Shown here: piece after piece, positions 22,901 through 34,302 of the stretch | Numbering within the stretch: position 1 is the stretch's first letter | Layout: the number at the start of each line of letters is the position of its first letter | Assembly: GCF_024763615.1 (NCBI RefSeq) | Contig: NC_077222.1 | Coordinates: 25,544,001-25,608,000, forward strand | Length of the DNA stretch: 64,000 nucleotides | Direction: 5' to 3' | Source: Phlebotomus papatasi | Taxonomy: Eukaryota > Arthropoda > Insecta > Diptera > Psychodidae | Translations under genes and position numbers: made by a program | The notes under the pieces: model-generated | Told to the model about the DNA's origin: nothing | What the model saw: the letters and a program-made list of their open reading frames with translations, nothing else | Database searches by the model: none

Positions 22901-24328
22901 GAATACTAGTGATGCAAAGTCACCCGCATCTATGGTACTAAAGTGTTTAAAACATAAAAATCTGTAAAATTTGGTAGTTTAAATTGATACGCTCTGAATG
23001 TAAAATATATCATATAAGAAGTGGGCAGAAAATTTAATTATTCTTTAAATTCTTTGCTAGCATTAATTAAAACCTTTGACATTTGAAGAGGTTCATGAAG
23101 GTTACCGGTGATAAAAGTACTCGTATGCATAAAACTCCTACTTTCCCCTATTTGCATAAATCATTCGTAGGATTAGTAGAGTGAGATCATCTACTGAGAA
23201 ACCCTGAGTATTGCTTTAAATAAAAATTTGTATCTTAAAGAAGATTATGTTGATTACGTGGCTTGTTCAAAGCTTGGTGTTTTCTTATAAAAATTTCCAT
23301 CTCAGTGTTTATTTTCTCCAAAATCCTCAAGTATTTTGCATTTTTGAAATTCTTTGAGAGTCCCAATCACTATGGTATCCTCATATAAACACATATGGAA
23401 CTGCCTTTGACTAAGTTCGAAGGAGGATCATGGTAACAACATAAACATTTATGTACCGTAATCACAGTTCAATGATGGTAAATACATTTCGGTGTTTTCA
23501 GAACGCAAATGCCTTGAGGTTCCACTATAAATAGGATACACCTCAAAAACCCACACACACAGAATTAATTTTCTACCTCTGCATCTTTTTTGCTACTATC
23601 CCATCTTATTTAGAGTTTATTGCTCAAGATCATTTACATAAAAGTTAAACATGAGCGTGTGCAAGAGAGTAAACGAATAGAATTAACTAAAATAGATTTT
23701 CTTATACTTGGTAGATTTTGCCGCATGCACATGCTTTCACTCGGAAAGAGGAAAATTGTGAAAAGTCTTGGGGAATGGGGAGATAAGTTGAGATGGGGAC
23801 TGTAGGATCTCAAGATGCATGTAGCATTTTATTCAACCACAAATTCCTTTAAAACTAGCATGTTTTTTCATCATGAAAATTTGTAGTGCTTAGTGCTGAA
23901 AGTGCAGAAATACTAATATCCATTTCATTGTACATCACTCTGACGTGGAATTGAACCAGTTGTGAACGTAAATATTAGGGGAAGTTGTGGCAGTTTTGGG
24001 GAGAAGCGGATTAATCTTTTGCAATAACATCTACCTTATTTGGAAGGGATGTACTAAAGCCTTAAAATTATTAAATTCAAGTATTTACCTTACCACAAAT
24101 TGGTTATGCAATTATGCCATGAAACTGTTTCCACCCTCCCCTACATATCTTCATACTTATATCTGTTTACGTCTAATTTATCCAATACATATTTTTATCT
24201 AATAATTTTCATATATTTCTTTTCATTTAAATCTGTATGGCGATAAAATATTTCAGCACCTATCAAAGGGTAGTATTCGATTTATCACTGTCAATGGTAC
24301 ATCAGCTCACAATATTGAGAATAGGCGC
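22901..24328. other. Intergenic DNA, nothing recognised
   Basis: There are only short featureless frames (23620-23805 +, 23987-24202 +) and no clear element or RNA gene. Confidence 0.4.
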
Positions 24329-24549
24329 TAGGGGGGGGTGGGGCTACTTTGAGCTGTGGGGCTGGATTGTTATATGACTTTTTCGCTTATTTCTAAATCA
24401 AGTTGGTTCTCACAATTAATTTATTTAGATCCACAATTGTTTTGTCTATTCAAATTACATCATTTTAAAACACAGTTTTCTTGAGAAATATGCGAAAATA
24501 TCGTATAACAATGTAGCCCCACAGCTCAAAGTAGCCCTATTTCCCCCTA
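24329..24549. mobile_element. MITE with GGGGCTACTTTGAGCTGTGG arms, copy 1
   Basis: The left tip TAGGGGGGGG leads into GGGGCTACTTTGAGCTGTGG; the right arm has CCACAGCTCAAAGTAGCCC and ends TTTCCCCCTA. Total about 221 bp. A second copy with the same internal order is at 52969-53189. Confidence 0.85.
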
Positions 24550-24799
24550 TATGATTTTTTATCCCAAGTTTGTGCAATGCTTCAGTATTACATACGCAGA
24601 AAAATACAATACAATAACAGGAAAATACCAGAAAAACCAAAGTATTTATTATTAAATAATAATCATTTAAAATTTAAAAAAAAATTAAATAATCGATATG
24701 AACTGATCTGAAAATTACTCTAAACATCATGACCTCCGGAATAAAATTGCTTATTGGTTCATAGTCTGTTCAATACCAGCTCACAATCAATTGGAACTG

Positions 24800-25020
24800 C
24801 TTCAGAATTGTTAAAAATTACAAAACCTTTTCAAGGAGCCCAAACACGACCCGCTTTGGTTGAAAAATATGTTCCATAAAGCCTTTCTAACTTTTGACCT
24901 TGAAAAATCGGTACTAGAAATAGTTCAACCGGTTCAACGATATTTTCGTATAAGGTTGAAATGTTCGCCTAGGCAACCTCTAAAATATGTCCAAAATATA
25001 GAGGCGTTTTAGTCACTCTC
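24800..25020. repeat. Fragment of the SINE-like interspersed repeat
   Basis: Motifs seen in order are CAAGGAGCCCAAACACGACC, AACTTTTGACCTTGAAAAAT, CGGTACTAGAAATAG, ATATTTTCGTATAAGG and AAATGTTCGCCTAGG. The matching order occurs at 37040-37200 and, more loosely, at 11690-11840. Confidence 0.5.
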
Positions 25021-25218
25021 AAGTCATTAATATATAAATTCAAATAGTATTCAAATAGTTAGTTAAATACAGTGGGACCTCGATAGAGTCAACTAATTAT
25101 TTTCAAGCCTGTTGAATCCATTGGATTCGGTGACTCTATCGGAGTCCGAAAAAAATCAATTAAAATGTGAAATTTTGATATAAAGGGTTATTTTAGATAA
25201 TTGATAAATTCAACACAA

Positions 25219-25427
25219 TAAGGGAAAGTAATCTCCCTTCGAAAGTTCGTGCCTTCGAATAATGTGAATTTCTTTTGTTTTTCGTAAGAGATTTACACTG
25301 AATTATCACGGAATCATCAACAATTGATGATCAGCCAAATAATATTTAATAGAAATGTGTAAGTCTCTTCGGAAAATTAAAAGAAAATTCATATTATTCG
25401 AAGGCATGAACGTTCGATGGGAGAGTA
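25219..25427. mobile_element. MITE with CTCCCTTCGAACGTTCATGC arms, copy 1 of a tandem pair
   Basis: The left arm reads TCTCCCTTCGAAAGTTCGTG then CCTTCGAATAATGTGAATTT. The right arm has the complement, with GAAGGCATGAACGTTCGATG and a terminal GGGAGAGTA. It abuts and slightly overlaps the next copy. Confidence 0.85.
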
Positions 25428-25645
25428 GGGGAAAGTACTCTCCCTTCGAACGTTCATGCCTTCGAATAATGTGAATTTCTCTCACTTTTCCTAAGAGATT
25501 TCCACATGATTGTCACATAATTATCAATAATTAATAATAAGCTAACTAATATTTAATAGAAATGTTTAAGGCTCTTAAGAAAACTTAAAGAAAATTAACA
25601 TTATTCGAAGGCATGAACGTTCGAAGGGAGAGTACTTTCCCCTAC
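25425..25645. mobile_element. MITE with CTCCCTTCGAACGTTCATGC arms, copy 2 of a tandem pair
   Basis: GTAGGGGAAAGTACTCTCCC at the left and its complement (GGGAGAGTACTTTCCCCTAC) at the right bound a copy highly similar to 58751-58969. Immediately after it, at 25659-25675, is another right tip (AGTACTTTCCCCTAGTAG), suggesting a third, mostly lost copy. Confidence 0.85.
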
Positions 25646-26613
25646 TAGTTTTACCATAGTACTTTCCCCTAGTAGAATATTTTGTTTAATTAACCCATAA
25701 ATTCTACACCCTTTGATCCACAAAAGTCGTATGTTTGGGCAAAAGTTGAAGATTAAGGAAGGATTTCACAGAATGTTTTTAGTATTAGTAAGTATCTTCA
25801 GTGAAAATTACTATCCATGTAATAATATTGGAGGTCCATCCACGATGTTAAGATAAGGAAATGGTGTCTTAAAGATTTCTTTTTTAACTTTTTTAGAAGA
25901 GGTCCGGTAGATATTTAATTGTTGAAAATTCTGATGCAATTAACGTTTTTAATTATAATTTATTTTAAACTTTTATTGTATAAAAGAAAAGATTGATAGT
26001 TGTTCTTTTCGTTATGACATAACTATTGCTTTAAGCTTCACAAAAAGAGCAATAAAACCAAATTTTCTCATTTTCTTCTTGTTCTGAAATATGGGCGCTA
26101 AATGGTTAGAGATATCTACTTGGAGTCTTCAGATGACCCCCTAATAAGTCAACCTGGGGGTTATTATTATGACCCTCATTTCCTCCCTAACCCTCCCGCT
26201 TTAGCGCCAAAATAGTTTTTTATTGTGATTGAAGGAAATCACTTCATACGGGATCATAGGGCTTAATCAAAAAATCTTGAGACAAGAGAGAAAAGACAAG
26301 AGAACTTTCAATCGGTCAAAACGCTTAAAATCACGAAAAGAAAATTATTTTGTCGAAAATTGATTACTCGGTTAATATACGAATTTTATCATATTGTTTT
26401 TCTTGTGTCAAAAACGTTACATACATCAAAATACACCAAATATATCAAGATACACCAAAACACTGATTTTAATTCTGAAAAAGTCATACAATATAATTAG
26501 TTCAATAGTAAAGGAAAAGTTGACTCTATCGGAGTCCGTAGAGTAAAAAAAAGCTGTTGACTCTATTGGAGATTGACTCTATCGGAGGTTGACTCTATCG
26601 AGGTCCCACTATA

Positions 26614-27530
26614 CTTATTATTTATTACTTATAAACTATTACCTATTACTTATTATTTATTACTTATATTTTAAAATGCATAAGTTTTCGTATTAATAAT
26701 GCATTGCACATTTATTAAAATTTTTAAATTTTTAAAAGGAATGGAAAATATCTAATTTAACTCCCCCACTACTAGGAGTATAAAGTGTTTTCTAAAAGTT
26801 TTACGAAAGAAAAATTATCCCCCAGCTATTTATTCAAGAACTTTTTCGAGCTTCTCTTATATCAGTTTACATGTAAATAGTAAACGTTTATATCTAAACG
26901 TCCCATATATGAGATTACCTTTTCACATAAAAACCTTATTTTTGTATTTATTTCAGTATTGCAACTTGCATATCTACTTATTTAAATAATTGCATTATCT
27001 TTGCTTTTGTGGATTAAATCATCCATAAGCTTTCCTAAAACCCCTACAACTTTATGTACGTTAACAGAGACCTTTAATCCTTCAGTAAATTGTGTTCCAC
27101 ATTCCATAAGCAACTCGTTAAATAAAAATGCTTCTGATTTTGTACATGGCACTCAAAAGACCATAAAAGTGTTCAAGAGTGGGTTTAAAAGTGTATTAAA
27201 AGTACAATTTAAGAACGATTAAAAAGTCAATTTTATTTTTTTGTAAGTTGGGATATTTTAGATTTGAATTTCAACGCTGCTTTCAGCTAGATTATGTACT
27301 TACTAAATTATTTAAATGAGCGTTGCAAAAGAATATTAAAGTTTTGCCTAATTACAGTATTATAGCTTTGAACGCTTAAACCCTACACTAGTACGCGTAA
27401 TAATTTGAAGTTAGTAATAATACTTGAAAAGAAGCAAAACTGGGCGAAATGGTTGCACTGTGCTTTTTCTTTGAACTCTTTGTTGTAATTTAAAATCTTT
27501 AGTTTTATAAATAATCTGCATAGGGGAAGG
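26614..27530. other. AT-rich intergenic DNA, nothing recognised
   Basis: Simple ATTACTTATTATTTATT-like sequence fills 26614-26680. The rest has no supported exon or element; the open frame at 27001-27222 is featureless. Confidence 0.4.
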
Positions 27531-27741
27531 CTTTAAAAGCTTCGCATATTTTCTGGCTTCAAATATTTCATATCTTTCCATGTTCCCTTAGTGAATCTGA
27601 CCTAGTAGTAATACATTTTAATAGTTTATCCTAAGACATGAAATTTCGAAAAAAAATTAGATCCGATTCATTAAAAGAACATGGGAAAGATATGAAGTGT
27701 ACGAAAAGAGAATATGTGCGAATCTTGAAAGCCTTTTCCTG
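27531..27741. mobile_element. Foldback element with AAGGCTTTAAAAGCTTCGCA arms
   Basis: The left arm from TAGGGGAAGGCTTTAAAAG runs through CTTCGCATATTTTCTGGCTT and TTCATATCTTTCCATGTTCC. The right arm is the complement (GAACATGGGAAAGATATGAA, then TATGTGCGAATCTTGAAAGC), ending near 27740. The 64-codon open frame over it is accidental. Confidence 0.65.
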
Positions 27742-27921
27742 CGACATCTCTCCTTTTTACCAATGCATCTCGAACGATATTATAACATCGTCAAATTTTT
27801 GTGACCGACGAACAAAATTAGAAAAATCATGAACTTGGAACACCTTAAATGAAAAATGATGCCCGTCCTTAATCTTTAATGATAATTAAGACTTAGAGGA
27901 AAACTAATACAATATGTAGAT

Positions 27922-28305
27922 TTAGGGTAGAGTTAGCCCTTTTCGCCATGTAAGCACTTTTTCGCCACCTAATGTAAAACAACTAATTTAAGGCATTTAA
28001 GAATAAGTAGCATTTTAACATTCATAATATGTTCTGTTCTAATATCCCAATACGTTATTACGTCTCTTAATTAATTGAAATTCGTTTTAAAACAGGTAGC
28101 GAAAAGTACTGAAACAAGAACAATTGGGGAAAATGCATATTTTGCAATGAGATTCTCTAAAATTCTCGAGACGTATCCTAGATATATAGATAGATATTGC
28201 TTCAAAGTATCTTTATACAAAAATTAATTTTAGTCTGACAAAAATATCGCACCTTACGAGGCCCCTAAAGCTTAATGGTGGCGAAAAGTACTGACTCTAC
28301 CCTAT
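27922..28305. mobile_element. MITE with TAGGGTAGAGTTAG tips and CTTTTCGCCA arms
   Basis: The left TTTAGGGTAGAGTTAGCCCT then TTTTCGCCA is mirrored at the right by TGGTGGCGAAAAGTACTGAC and TCTACCCTA. Internal CTTTTTCGCCACC and GTAGCGAAAAGTACTGA also pair. About 384 bp, non-coding. Confidence 0.75.
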
Positions 28306-28892
28306 TTATTAATAAACTACATTGCCGGTGGTAACCAAAATGGCCGGAAGCCGAAATTCCGAAAACCAAAATACTTAATGGTTAAAATCCTGAAAAGGTC
28401 GAAATCAAACAGAGTTGATTCAAGAGAAATCAAACAGAGTTCGGTTGTAATCCTGGTCGTAGAACACTTTCACAAATTCGGGATTTTGGTTTTCAGAATT
28501 TAGGCATTCAGGTTTTTTACAGGGTTTCTCTAGTTCTGAGTCTCTGAACAGATTATCTGAAACGAGAAAAAGAAAATAAAGACTCAAAAAGATTCTTAAA
28601 AAAAATGGTACACTATTTGTCTTCCTGGGTTGGAGCGGTAACTTTGCTAATTACATTTGCTTTGTGCCTACATTCATTGTAATCGCCCTGTCGTTTACAA
28701 TGAATGCAGACACAAAGCGAATGATGTTGGCCCAATTTCTGAGCCGAAATTTTGGTTTTCGGAATTTTGGTGTTCGAAATTTTATTCGGGACCTATCCCT
28801 TCGTCTTTTATGTTTTCTGTGTTTGGACAGGTTATCTGAAACAAGAAAAAATACAGAATGAAAAAACGTGGAACACTTTAAATTAACTGTTG
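28306..28892. repeat. Degenerate repeats and a 70-bp hairpin
   Basis: A strong hairpin occupies 28654-28723: CATTTGCTTTGTGCCTACAT pairs with the complementary run ending AGACACAAAGCGAATG. Around it, GAAATTCCGAAAACCAAAAT (28350) and TTTTGGTTTTCGGAATTTTG (28750) are inverted relatives, and GGTTATCTGAAACAAGAAA-like segments recur at 28546, 28827 and 29196. The open frames on both strands are by-products of the palindrome. Confidence 0.5.
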
Positions 28893-29095
28893 AAGACGGC
28901 TTTAGGCTTCGCACACACTCTACCTTCGAACACTCCATAGCTTTTCCACATTCCTTTTTTGAAACTGACCTATTTTTTTCAAGAAATGTATTACTTAAGA
29001 CTAGGTATAAGAATATATTGCGATAGATCAAACTCATTAAAGTAATATAGGAAAAATATGAAGTGTTCGAAACCAAGGTATGTGTGAAGCCTCTG
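28893..29095. mobile_element. Foldback element with GGCTTTAGGCTTCGCACACA arms
   Basis: The same family as 27531-27741. The left arm has GGCTTCGCACACACTCTACC and TTCGAACACTCCATAGC; the right arm has AATATGAAGTGTTCGAAACC and TATGTGTGAAGCCTC. The arms are more diverged than in the other copy. A further partial relative with GGCTTCGCACATACATTGG is at about 33573-33600. Confidence 0.6.
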
Positions 29096-30153
29096 AATCC
29101 AAATCCTGATGCTGATCCTGATACTGATCCAGAAGAGATGTTGCCCTGTTTAATTTCTCCTTGAACCGTTTTGCACAGCTATCTCCTTGTTCTTGGTTAG
29201 GTTATTTGAAATGAAAGCCATAAATACAAAAAACAAAACTGTCAGAAAATACTCCAGCTATTACCACACTTTCCAACTCCCAATCAGTTAGTATTTTTAA
29301 CGATTTTAAAATCCATATAAAAAAAAAACATGGCTTGCGAATTGATGCGAAAAATGAGTATACGGTGTGTACAAAAATATTGGGAAAATTTTAACGAAAA
29401 TCCATTGTTGTCTGAGCCGGTATGTAGATATGCATGTAGAGCATAATTAACAAAATTCTGTTTTAATTAACAAAACAGATTTATTAGTAGAGAAGAGCTG
29501 ACATGTTTGAGATACGTTTTTATTAAAGCAATATTTCCAAAACTCGAAAAACTATCTTGAAATTTTGTATACTGACTGACGTTTAGCAAACTCATCAGCA
29601 TAGACTTTATTAAAATAACTCGACTAGTGTTTTTTCACATTTATTTAAATAATCAATGATTAATTCACCGCGTTTCAAATTACCCGCGTCTGGAATATCC
29701 AGGCTTTGCCCTATACGAATGGAAAAATATAGATGCGTGAATATGAAAGAAGCACACCTAAGAGAAAATAAAATGATTTTTTTCCGCTTCGTTAAGATTG
29801 GTTATTTTACTGCTATAGGCGGACATTAGTTCATATACGATAATATCGCTGAATCGTTCCTAATAACTAATTTTCAAGGTAAAAGGTTCAAAAGGCTCTA
29901 GAAACTGCATTTCTTCATCAAATAGTATCATATTTGTGCTCATTGGAAAGGTCTTGAAAATTTGGACAAGCCTAAACCTATTCTAATCCGGTAATTTCTA
30001 AACGGTAATTAATCGGGGCATTGTATAAATGAGCAGTAAAAAGTTAAAATTGATTAATAATAAAAAAATTGAAACAGTTATACTATTGTCCAAATTTTGG
30101 CAAAGGGAAAATAAAGGGCTTTTTATTCTATCTGCAACAATTTTAAATGTTAA
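29096..30153. other. AT-rich DNA with a partial element end near 29665-29712
   Basis: TTTCAAATTACCCGCGTCTG followed by GAATATCCAGG and CCCTATAC resembles the right end of the element at 34303-35322. Its left partner was not found with confidence. No gene is supported. Confidence 0.35.
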
Positions 30154-30408
30154 ATATATCGACGCTTCCATTCCATACTATGCTATCTCAGAATGACAAC
30201 ATTTCAGGAGAGCCATTTGAAGTTGGTGATTTCCTATACGACCTGTGTAATTTGTTTTTCAAAAAAAATGGAATATCTCGTTACCCGGACGTCGGATGAC
30301 CACCAATTTTTCACCAGTTGTAGATCTCGGTCCCAGGAATAACATATCTCTCGGAGTAATAAAAGGCTAAGTCGACGTAGCATAGTATGGAATGGAGCCG
30401 TCGATATA
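30154..30408. mobile_element. MITE with ATATCGACG tips and CCATTCCATACTATGCTA arms
   Basis: ATATCGACGCTTCCATTCCA then TACTATGCTA at the left is mirrored by TAGCATAGTATGGAATGGAG and CCGTCGATAT at the right. The interior is about 190 bp without a coding frame. Confidence 0.8.
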
Positions 30409-30489
30409 AATTAGGTCCATTTTTGTAAAGATTTAATTTCCTTACTGACCATAATTAGATCTTTTACTGCTCATTTTTAACATTTTACT

Positions 30490-30850
30490 GACCATTTTGA
30501 ATTTTTTACTGCTCGTTTGTTTTCTTGCCATTAATCGATTCATAACCGAAAATTAATTTTTATTTGAAATCCCATTATATTGTTCTTAAGATATTTTGGG
30601 CAATGTTTAGAGTGATTTACAAATCGGTTCACATCTGTTGTGAATTAGTAATGCCCCGTGTCATAACCGGTAACTAATTTGTATCCGAAAACCAATTTTA
30701 TTGCTTCTACTTCTAAGCTATTTTATGGGACCTCTTGAGTGATTCATTAATCTGTACAAATCGGTTGAGAACTGGTAAACGGTAATAGATGCGAAAATAT
30801 TTTTGACAATTTCGAGCATTTCGCCAAGCCTAGGATGCTTTACCATACCT
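30490..30850 (+). repeat. Copy of the SINE-like repeat, opposite orientation
   Basis: Two diverged tandem units of about 140 bp begin CATAACCGAAAATTAATTTT (30541) and CATAACCGGTAACTAATTTG (30663), each ending near ACAAATCGGTT. They are followed by TTTCGAGCATTTCGCCAAGC and GATGCTTTACC, which is the reverse complement of the head at 36777-36820. Confidence 0.55.
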
Positions 30851-31098
30851 TTATTTATCTTGTTTTTTTATTTTATGTTTTTTTTTAGTTCAGGAAAAGA
30901 ACAGAAAAGGCGATATTTCCCGGTAATTTTCGTAAAGGTTATGACTCTCATCTATACATTACGTTAAATACTTATTAAAAGTCTTTCTTTGATTATAAAA
31001 TAATAGCTTTTGCTTTTCAGAATTGTCAAAAAAAATTTTAATCGTAAGAAAACTAATAACTTTTGATGGAAAATTAAAATAATTGATTTTCTTGTCCA

Positions 31099-32273
31099 GT
31101 TTTAACCCTCTAACGGGTAAGATCGCCTGGAGGCGGGGTCTTCACAAAAATCACATTTACAGCGACGATAAATGTTTTATTTATTTAAAAGTGCTATAGT
31201 GTTCTCGGTAATACAGTGGTGGAAATTTAAATAGGTATTTTTTCAAAGGGGGTGGTGTGGGTGTGGGGTTGGTCCAACAAACCTAGTTTTATTATGCCAA
31301 GTAAAGGTCTGCCCAAGGATCATTTTTATCATAGTGACCCGCACTCACTCTTCTGCGTGCGTGAACACCAATCGATAATTCGAATTTATGGTACAAATAG
31401 GGGGGAAATTTGAATAGGTATTTTTATTTTTTAATATTACTAGAACCGTTCTTTTATAAGAAATTGTTTATATTGATAATAAAATGATCAAAGTCTTTTC
31501 CTTCAAATTAAAGCCTTCAACAGTAAGAAAATTTTATTTAATAACTAGAATTTTTGATTGATAGAGGCCATACGATTTTAAGTAATAAAATCGTTCTAAT
31601 AAAGGGCTTTAAGGAGCTTGGCTTAACAATACTTGCTATTACGTAGAGGATGAGTAATTCAGGAAACATTATTTGCCAATTCGTCAATAAAAAGGACTCC
31701 CAGGGACGAAAGTAAGGTACTTTTAATGGTAATACCATGTTTTATTGTAAGGATTTAGCACAAATTTCTTATAAAACAGTGAGTTTTGCTTATTAAACTT
31801 TTCAGAAAACTTTTCAGAAACTTTCCATAAAAATACCGATTTAAAGTTGTCTGACTAAAATAAATTTATTTTTTACTGAAAGATATGTCATTCTACTTTG
31901 TATATTTTATTTAAGAAATTTGAAAAAACTAAAAATGTGAATTTTAGAAGCTAGAAGAGTTTCAAAAAAATTTTATATTTTCTCACCTAGCGCCTAAACT
32001 AAAAGAGATAATGAAGAATGGATGGTTTTTTCGACTTTATTGGATCATAATTATCCTAGAAAACATTGTTTTAGAACTTTTTTTTCGCATATTAAAGAAA
32101 ACACCGTTAGGTTAAGGTAGGTATCTGACTTTTCTAATTGATTGATGCGACTTTCAGTGCTGGGCTAATTTCCAAATTTTATCCTATAAGACTGTCATTT
32201 TCCCATTGTGTTTTGTTTTCAGTTTATAACTTTAACTTTATGGTTTAAGTTTCAGTCAATAGAGGGTTAAAAA
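31099..32273. mobile_element. Possible element with TTTTAACCCTCTA tips
   Basis: AGTTTTAACCCTCTAAC at 31099 is mirrored by ATAGAGGGTTAAAAATT at 32259-32275, about 1.17 kb apart. The inside includes two diverged direct copies of GGAAATTTAAATAGGTATTT (31222 and 31408) and one GC-richer patch at 31245-31380. There is no coding frame. The right tip lies about 170 bases upstream of the first Ig exon. Confidence 0.45.
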
Positions 32274-32443
32274 TTGCACACTTATTGGGTTGAGTCAAGC
32301 ATCATTTGTTAACCATTAGCGCTCAATTGAGGCAAAATAACATCATCTCCTACATCCTTTAGCCAAAATGTCCCTAATAATGTTGTCATACATGACACTA
32401 AATAATAAATTAAATGGCAAATTGTCCTCTCTGTCCTTTGCAG

Positions 32444-32576
32444 TTCCCACCCGACTTGTGTGGGCAGCCGTGGATCATGATGCCGAATTGCCCTGTGACG
32501 TAACACCATCAACACTCCGGGATTCCGCGAAGCTTGTGTTGTGGTTTAAGGACTCAACCGGGATTCCCATCTATAG
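32444..32576 (+). CDS. Sidestep-family Ig protein, internal exon 1 (first half of Ig1)
   Basis: The acceptor is a pyrimidine tract ending TTTGCAG at 32443 and the donor is GTAATG at 32577. It enters in phase 1 and leaves in phase 2. The visible product runs from VPTRLVWAAVDHDAELPCD to LVLWFKDSTGIPIY, with the first Ig Cys (LPC) and the core Trp (LWF). WFKDSTGIPIY followed by the next exon's LDSRG is the strongly conserved Ig1 segment of the Sidestep family (ligands for Beat-family receptors, neuronal and muscle surface). The signal-peptide exon must lie upstream, possibly outside the window; I could not find it. The paralog cannot be decided, so no symbol is given. Confidence 0.9.
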
Positions 32577-33304
32577 GTAATGTATGTCAGTGGTGCATTT
32601 GATTACCGCCCTGTGAATACTCAATGAGATGCAGATGATTTTGAACCTTCCTGCATTAATCATTTTGATGTTTGTTTATGGAGAGCAAATTTATGCGCAA
32701 TACTCTCGATGGTTTTAATTTAACCCACTACAATGAAAGCAAAAAAAGCCATGGTTTATATTTTTTTTTAGCCGACATCCCAGAACTTTACTTGATTATG
32801 TACAAATTCTACTAAATAAATAATCACAGTGATGAATTAACATTCCACGAGATATTTCAAAGGGAAAATATTTCATTTGCTATCTCATAGAACTCAGATA
32901 AATAACTAGACTACCCAGACCTAAAGTTTCTCTGTGTTTGAAAGAAAATAAATATCTCAAATGCAAACTTTAATGAATATTTTGTGTTTGATTTACTATA
33001 AGTTTTCAGACTACTTTACGCATTTAAGTAAAGAGGTCTGTTTAAATTGGCAATTCAAATTTAATATAATCTTGAATTCAAAATGTTTGTACGTTACGTT
33101 ACTTCCCCAATTTACCTTTCATTACTTGTTTAGTTTGTAAAAAGAAATACATATATTTACCTTCTTTATTTAATTTAATTCACTTCAATTAAAATCCAAC
33201 ATTATTTAAAAATATTTCTTTACAACATACCGACATTGGAAAATTTAATATTTCATTTTATATAATATTTTTAAATTTATTTTTATCAAAAACACTCGCT
33301 AAAT

Positions 33305-33512
33305 TAGTAGAGGAAAGTGGCCTGCCTTTGAATATTTCAATTTTTCTTTTATTTTCCAGAGCAAAAACTCTATTCTCTAAACTATAGTCAATACAACTAA
33401 CTATTTTCTATTAACTACCGATTACCAAAATAAAATTTTTGCTTTGAGAAATAAGACAAAAAAATTAATGTTCAAATGCAGCTGCATTCAAAGGCAGATC
33501 ACTTTCCCCTAA
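33305..33512. mobile_element. MITE with TTAGGGGAAAGTG-type tips and CTGCCTTTGAA arms
   Basis: The left TAGTAGAGGAAAGTGGCCTG then CCTTTGAATA is mirrored at the right by TGCATTCAAAGGCAGATCAC and TTTCCCCTAA. About 208 bp, in the large intron. Confidence 0.75.
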
Positions 33513-34302
33513 TAAAACCCACGATTTTCGAAAAATAAAAAAAAGCAATTTAATTATAGGGGAAATATTTCAGGCTTCGCACATACATTGGCTTCGAATA
33601 TTTCGTATAAATAAATAAAAAGATAAAAGAAATATATTATCAAAAAGAAAATCTCTGTGATTTGAAGAGAACTTTAAACAGTTGAGAAAAGTAAATCTGT
33701 GACCTCAAAAAAAATTAAACAAGTAGCGAATCATATTATCAGACTGCATTTTAATCTACTTTTGACCCATTTAGAGGAAATATCGCTTTAGGCGAGAAAG
33801 CACATTCCAATAAATAGTCAGAATTTTCCAACCATGTTCCTTTGACATCCTGTTCATTCTTTTTCCCGCAGAGAATACAACATCCTGGAAATCTGTTATG
33901 AAAGTGAACACAATGCAGAAAAATGTTCAGATTAATGAGATTCTGTGATTAAATTTTTTTTTACCAATGGTGTAGATAGGTGGAAAATTACATAAAAAAT
34001 ACTATAACCTCAGAAAAAGTACAGTGAAAATTCATGGAAAGAAAAACACATTTACTATTGATATGTTTTCCAAAGCGGAAAAAGTCTAACATTCCCTGTT
34101 GAAAAAACAATAAAGCGCCATGGAAAAAGTGTTCCATCCTTTAATAATGCTTAAAAATGTGAAGTTTTTTCAGTAACCCTCGAGGTGTTTACTATTCTAC
34201 ATCCCGGTAAAATCCAAACCTGAGTGGACTATGCACAAAGGGAAAAGATTTGTTGAAATAACTAAATTTAAGATTCCCTAGAGAGCAAATAAAGTTTTGA
34301 CA

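Larger units (their letters stand above)
25070..26611. mobile_element. Pogo/Tigger-like non-autonomous element with CAGTGGGACCTCGATAGAGT tips
   Basis: The left tip begins CAGTGGGACCTCGATAGAGT at 25070, directly after TA. The right tip is its complement ending at 26611 with one change, followed by TA (26612-26613). TA duplication and CAGTNGGACC-type ends are usual for pogo/Tigger relatives of Tc1/mariner, though I see no transposase. Extra internal copies of GACTCTATCGGAG lie near both ends (25130, 26523, 26575, 26590). Two tandem MITEs are nested inside at 25219-25645. Confidence 0.75.

Noticed and set aside
25219..25645. A CRISPR-like direct repeat array
   Set aside because: The repeats are two tandem inverted-repeat elements of about 220 bp in a eukaryotic context, with no short regular repeat-spacer structure.
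32141..32443. A signal-peptide exon just upstream of the first Ig exon
   Set aside because: No ATG followed by a hydrophobic stretch and a phase-1 donor could be found there; the first exon is probably farther upstream.
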